A stretch of DNA of 7,162 nt from Paracoccaceae bacterium (lineage in GTDB: Bacteria; Pseudomonadota; Alphaproteobacteria; Rhodobacterales; Rhodobacteraceae), in the NCBI GenBank assembly GCA_026982255.1, contig JALSHL010000004.1:1-7162 (forward strand), in the 5' to 3' direction. Under the pieces are notes generated by a model. The model did not search any database. It was not told the origin of the DNA and saw only the letters and a program-made list of their open reading frames with translations. Below are positions 4,878 to 7,162 of the stretch, one piece after another. Each line of letters begins with the position of its first letter. The stretch's first letter is position 1. A program made the position numbers and the translations under genes.

Positions 4878-7162
4878 TCATGGGTTTTCGGGGGGCAGCA
4901 GCCCGTTCGCCGGATCGTATTGCAGGGCAATTTCGCGCCCGTCGCGGGCCTCCACCAGAATGGCGTCGCCCGTAGCCGCCGTCGCGGGCGCAATGCGCAG
5001 GCGTCCTGCCGGAACGGTCACCATTTCGCCCGCTGCCAGCGTCGCGACGGTTTCCTTGCTGCCGTCGTAGCGTTCCAGGATGACGGTAAAGCGCGGCTGG
5101 ATGGCCTGCGTGATCGCTTCGGACAGGGCGCCGGCCTCGCGCGCCTCGAAATAGGTGCCGCCACCCTGTTCGGCCCAGACGGCAAAGGTTTCGGCCAGGT
5201 CGGCGTCATCAATGGCAAAGCCGACGATATTGACCCGCACATCGAAACCGCCGGAACGCAGGGTGGCAATGGCGGCCCCGACATCGCCGTCACAGGTTTC
5301 CTCGCCGTCTGTCACCAGCACAACCACCCGTGGTTCGGTCGCATCGGCCAGATCCTCGCGCGCGGCCAGCAGGCTTTTGCCAATGGCGGTTTTGGCGAGG
5401 TTGATCGCAGGCACATCATTGATCGCCCGCACTGCTGCGGCCCGATCAAGCGGGCCGAGCGGCAGCATCAGTTCGGACCGGCAGGCGTCTTTTTCCAGGC
5501 CGAAGGCGCGGAAGGCGAACGGCGTGCCCTCCGGCAGGCTCTCCTGCACCAGCGCGGTCAGCGCGGCATGCGCGACCTTGATCCGCCGTTCCCCGTTGCC
5601 CATGCGTTTCAACATGGAGCCTGAGGCATCCAGAATAACCTCGATCCCGCCGGTCGCGGCCGGTTTTTGTGGATCTGGCGGCAGGGCGGCGATTGTCAGG
5701 GTGGTCTCGCCCTCGGGTTCGCGGACTTCTTCCATGCTGGCCAGCAGGCTATAGGCTTTCGGGGCGCGGAACAGCGATGCCGCCATGTCCAGCCCGTCGG
5801 CCAGCCCCATCACGCCGACGACGCGGTGGAATACCCCGCCGTTGATATTGGCCCAGTCCTGCATGATGGTCGCGTTTTCGCGTTCGCTGGAATCGATAGA
5901 CAGGGCCACCACGCGCGGCAGCGCGGCCAGAACCTCGGGCCAGAGATCCCTGTCCATGCCGGTTTCCGCATCGGTGATAATCACCACACCCCGCGCGCCT
6001 TCACGGGTTTGCAGCGCCTGCGCCGCGACTTTCAGCGCGGATTCCGCCGCGCTCGACCCGCTTTCGGGAAGGTCGGCCAGATAGGGGATAACATCGGCCG
6101 GTTTCTCGGCCCAGTTCGGCAGATAGAGCGTGTCTTCGCCAAACGGTAGCAGTTGCAACACATCGCGGCCGGGTTGCAGGGATTTCGCCCAGATACGCAC
6201 CGCCTCCAGCGTTTTCGGGATATAGGCCCCGACACTACCCGAGGTGTCCCATGTAATCACCACCGAACGCGGCGGTTCGGCAATGCGCAGCAGATAGCTG
6301 CCCGGCTCGACAATCGTCTTGAACATGTTTTCCTGTCCGGCTGCGGCGGGGGCAAACGGCACAATCCCGCCGTTTGCATCGCGCAACGTCCAGACAAATT
6401 CCGCGCGGCTGCCCGCGCCGAAATCAAGCACCAGTTCACGCGGCTGCCCTTCGGGAACCACCAGTTTCCACCAGTCCTCGTTCCGCTCGATCAGAACCGA
6501 CGAGGCGATGCGCGTATCCAGCGGCAGGGGTTTTGCCTGTTCGGCGTTTGGTCCGCCAGCCGGTTCGGGGGCCGATGGCGGTGCGATGTTCTGCGAAAAT
6601 TCGTATGGCCCGCGTGGCAAGTCGTCTTCCCACAGGCCGGTCACTGACAAGGCGGCGGGGTCTTCGTAAATCGCGATCTTGTCGGGGCCGAACAGGGGTT
6701 TTTCGGCGTCGCGCGGAAACGACAGTTTGATATACCGCGCCCAGACCGGCGTTTCCGGCCGGAATTCCGATTGCAGCGATCCGCCCGCGGGTGCCGGTAT
6801 CGTGCCGATTTTTTGCCACGGTCCGTCCGGTCCGGTGACCGAGGCGAAAATATCCGCCGTTGGAAAAGCATCCTCGCGCGGTTCGTCGGCCAGCCAGACG
6901 ATCCGGCCCACGCGGGCGGCGCGGTTCTGCTCGAACCCGATAACGGCGGTAACAGCGTCGGCCCACCGTTCGTCCTTCTCGCGGAACCGCTCGGCCCGCT
7001 GGTCCGCCGTCAGCAGACCCGCGTTCCAGTTTCCGCCAAAATTGCCCGTGGCATAGACCACATGCCCGCCCAGCGGCAGGCTGGCGATATCGACCTCCGT
7101 TGCCGGTTTCCACTCCGGCGCGGCAATCAACTGCACTTCGGGCAACGAGAAGCGCCCGCAGT
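4878..7162 (-). CDS. Large protein with discoidin-like region and two vWA domains, 5' partial
   Basis: The frame is open from the right edge to TGA at 4880-4878, about 760 residues, and the true N-terminus lies outside. Numbering is from the TTG codon at 7145, an in-frame non-ATG codon that is probably internal. Residues about 20-165 resemble a discoidin/F5-8 type C beta-sandwich (TGNFGGNWNAGL, then FASVTGPDGPWQKIGTI and VWARYIKLSF). After a proline-rich linker, 210-290 looks like a pre-peptidase-type beta domain (NEDWWKLVVPEG, ending PGSYLLRIAEP). The first vWA domain (about 294-460) has MIDAS residues DTSGS at 300-304 and ITDAETG at 390-396. The second (about 501-680) has DASGS at 506-510, Thr586 and VTDGEET at 611-617, with Cys555 and Cys618 as a possible disulfide pair. 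A small beta-rich tail follows. vWA domains bind proteins through a metal ion, so an exported or periplasmic adhesion or scaffold role is plausible, but no signal peptide can be seen and the function is unknown. Confidence 0.85.
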   Translation of the reverse strand, partial: CGRFSLPEVQLIAAPEWKPATEVDIASLPLGGHVVYATGNFGGNWNAGLLTADQRAERFREKDERWADAVTAVIGFEQNRAARVGRIVWLADEPREDAFPTADIFASVTGPDGPWQKIGTIPAPAGGSLQSEFRPETPVWARYIKLSFPRDAEKPLFGPDKIAIYEDPAALSVTGLWEDDLPRGPYEFSQNIAPPSAPEPAGGPNAEQAKPLPLDTRIASSVLIERNEDWWKLVVPEGQPRELVLDFGAGSRAEFVWTLRDANGGIVPFAPAAAGQENMFKTIVEPGSYLLRIAEPPRSVVITWDTSGSVGAYIPKTLEAVRIWAKSLQPGRDVLQLLPFGEDTLYLPNWAEKPADVIPYLADLPESGSSAAESALKVAAQALQTREGARGVVIITDAETGMDRDLWPEVLAALPRVVALSIDSSERENATIMQDWANINGGVFHRVVGVMGLADGLDMAASLFRAPKAYSLLASMEEVREPEGETTLTIAALPPDPQKPAATGGIEVILDASGSMLKRMGNGERRIKVAHAALTALVQESLPEGTPFAFRAFGLEKDACRSELMLPLGPLDRAAAVRAINDVPAINLAKTAIGKSLLAAREDLADATEPRVVVLVTDGEETCDGDVGAAIATLRSGGFDVRVNIVGFAIDDADLAETFAVWAEQGGGTYFEAREAGALSEAITQAIQPRFTVILERYDGSKETVATLAAGEMVTVPAGRLRIAPATAATGDAILVEARDGREIALQYDPANGLLPPENP

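Noticed and set aside
6753..6764. 12-bp palindrome TTCCGGCCGGAA inside the vWA gene
   Set aside because: A short GC-rich palindrome within coding sequence is expected occasionally in DNA of this composition, and nothing nearby suggests a function.
7143..7145. TTG as the true start of the vWA gene
   Set aside because: The frame stays open to the window edge. A protein of this type should have an export signal, and the residues after TTG do not form one, so the start probably lies beyond 7162.

Overview
The window is GC-rich chromosomal DNA with tightly packed genes and strong GC3 codon bias. Its protein sequences look like those of an alphaproteobacterium, most likely of the Rhodobacterales/Roseobacter group. 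The reasons are the CoaBC variant with the NRSSGAQG loop, the cobU plus histidine-phosphatase pair, a ComM of 512 residues, and a TTAA-N7-TAAA element in front of comM. This placement comes from reading the sequence, not from a database match.

Layout from left to right. (1) Positions 1-1100, minus strand: most of coaBC, the bifunctional coenzyme A biosynthesis enzyme; about 40 C-terminal residues lie beyond the left edge. (2) 1101-1283: an AT-rich divergent intergenic region with a candidate coaBC promoter and two inverted repeats. (3) 1284-2410, plus strand: cobU and a histidine-phosphatase gene overlapping by 4 bp, probably two steps of cobalamin nucleotide-loop assembly. (4) 2411-2469: a short intergenic region with a near-consensus CtrA-type box and a strong Shine-Dalgarno. 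(5) 2470-4008, plus strand: comM (YifB family), an AAA+ helicase linked to natural transformation and gene transfer. (6) 3995-4843, minus strand: a PaaX-family transcription regulator whose 3' end overlaps the 3' end of comM by 14 bp. (7) 4878-7162, minus strand: a large protein with a discoidin-like N-terminal region and two von Willebrand factor A (vWA) domains, running off the right edge. It is 34 bp upstream of paaX on the same strand, so the two may share a transcript.

Functionally the window is mostly housekeeping (CoA and B12 cofactor synthesis) plus a DNA-uptake gene. The least explained part is the right-hand pair: a double-vWA protein of unknown role followed by a PaaX-type repressor with no phenylacetate genes in sight. 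I see no mobile element, CRISPR array, tRNA, rRNA or clear rho-independent terminator. No gene-free stretch exceeds 300 bases.
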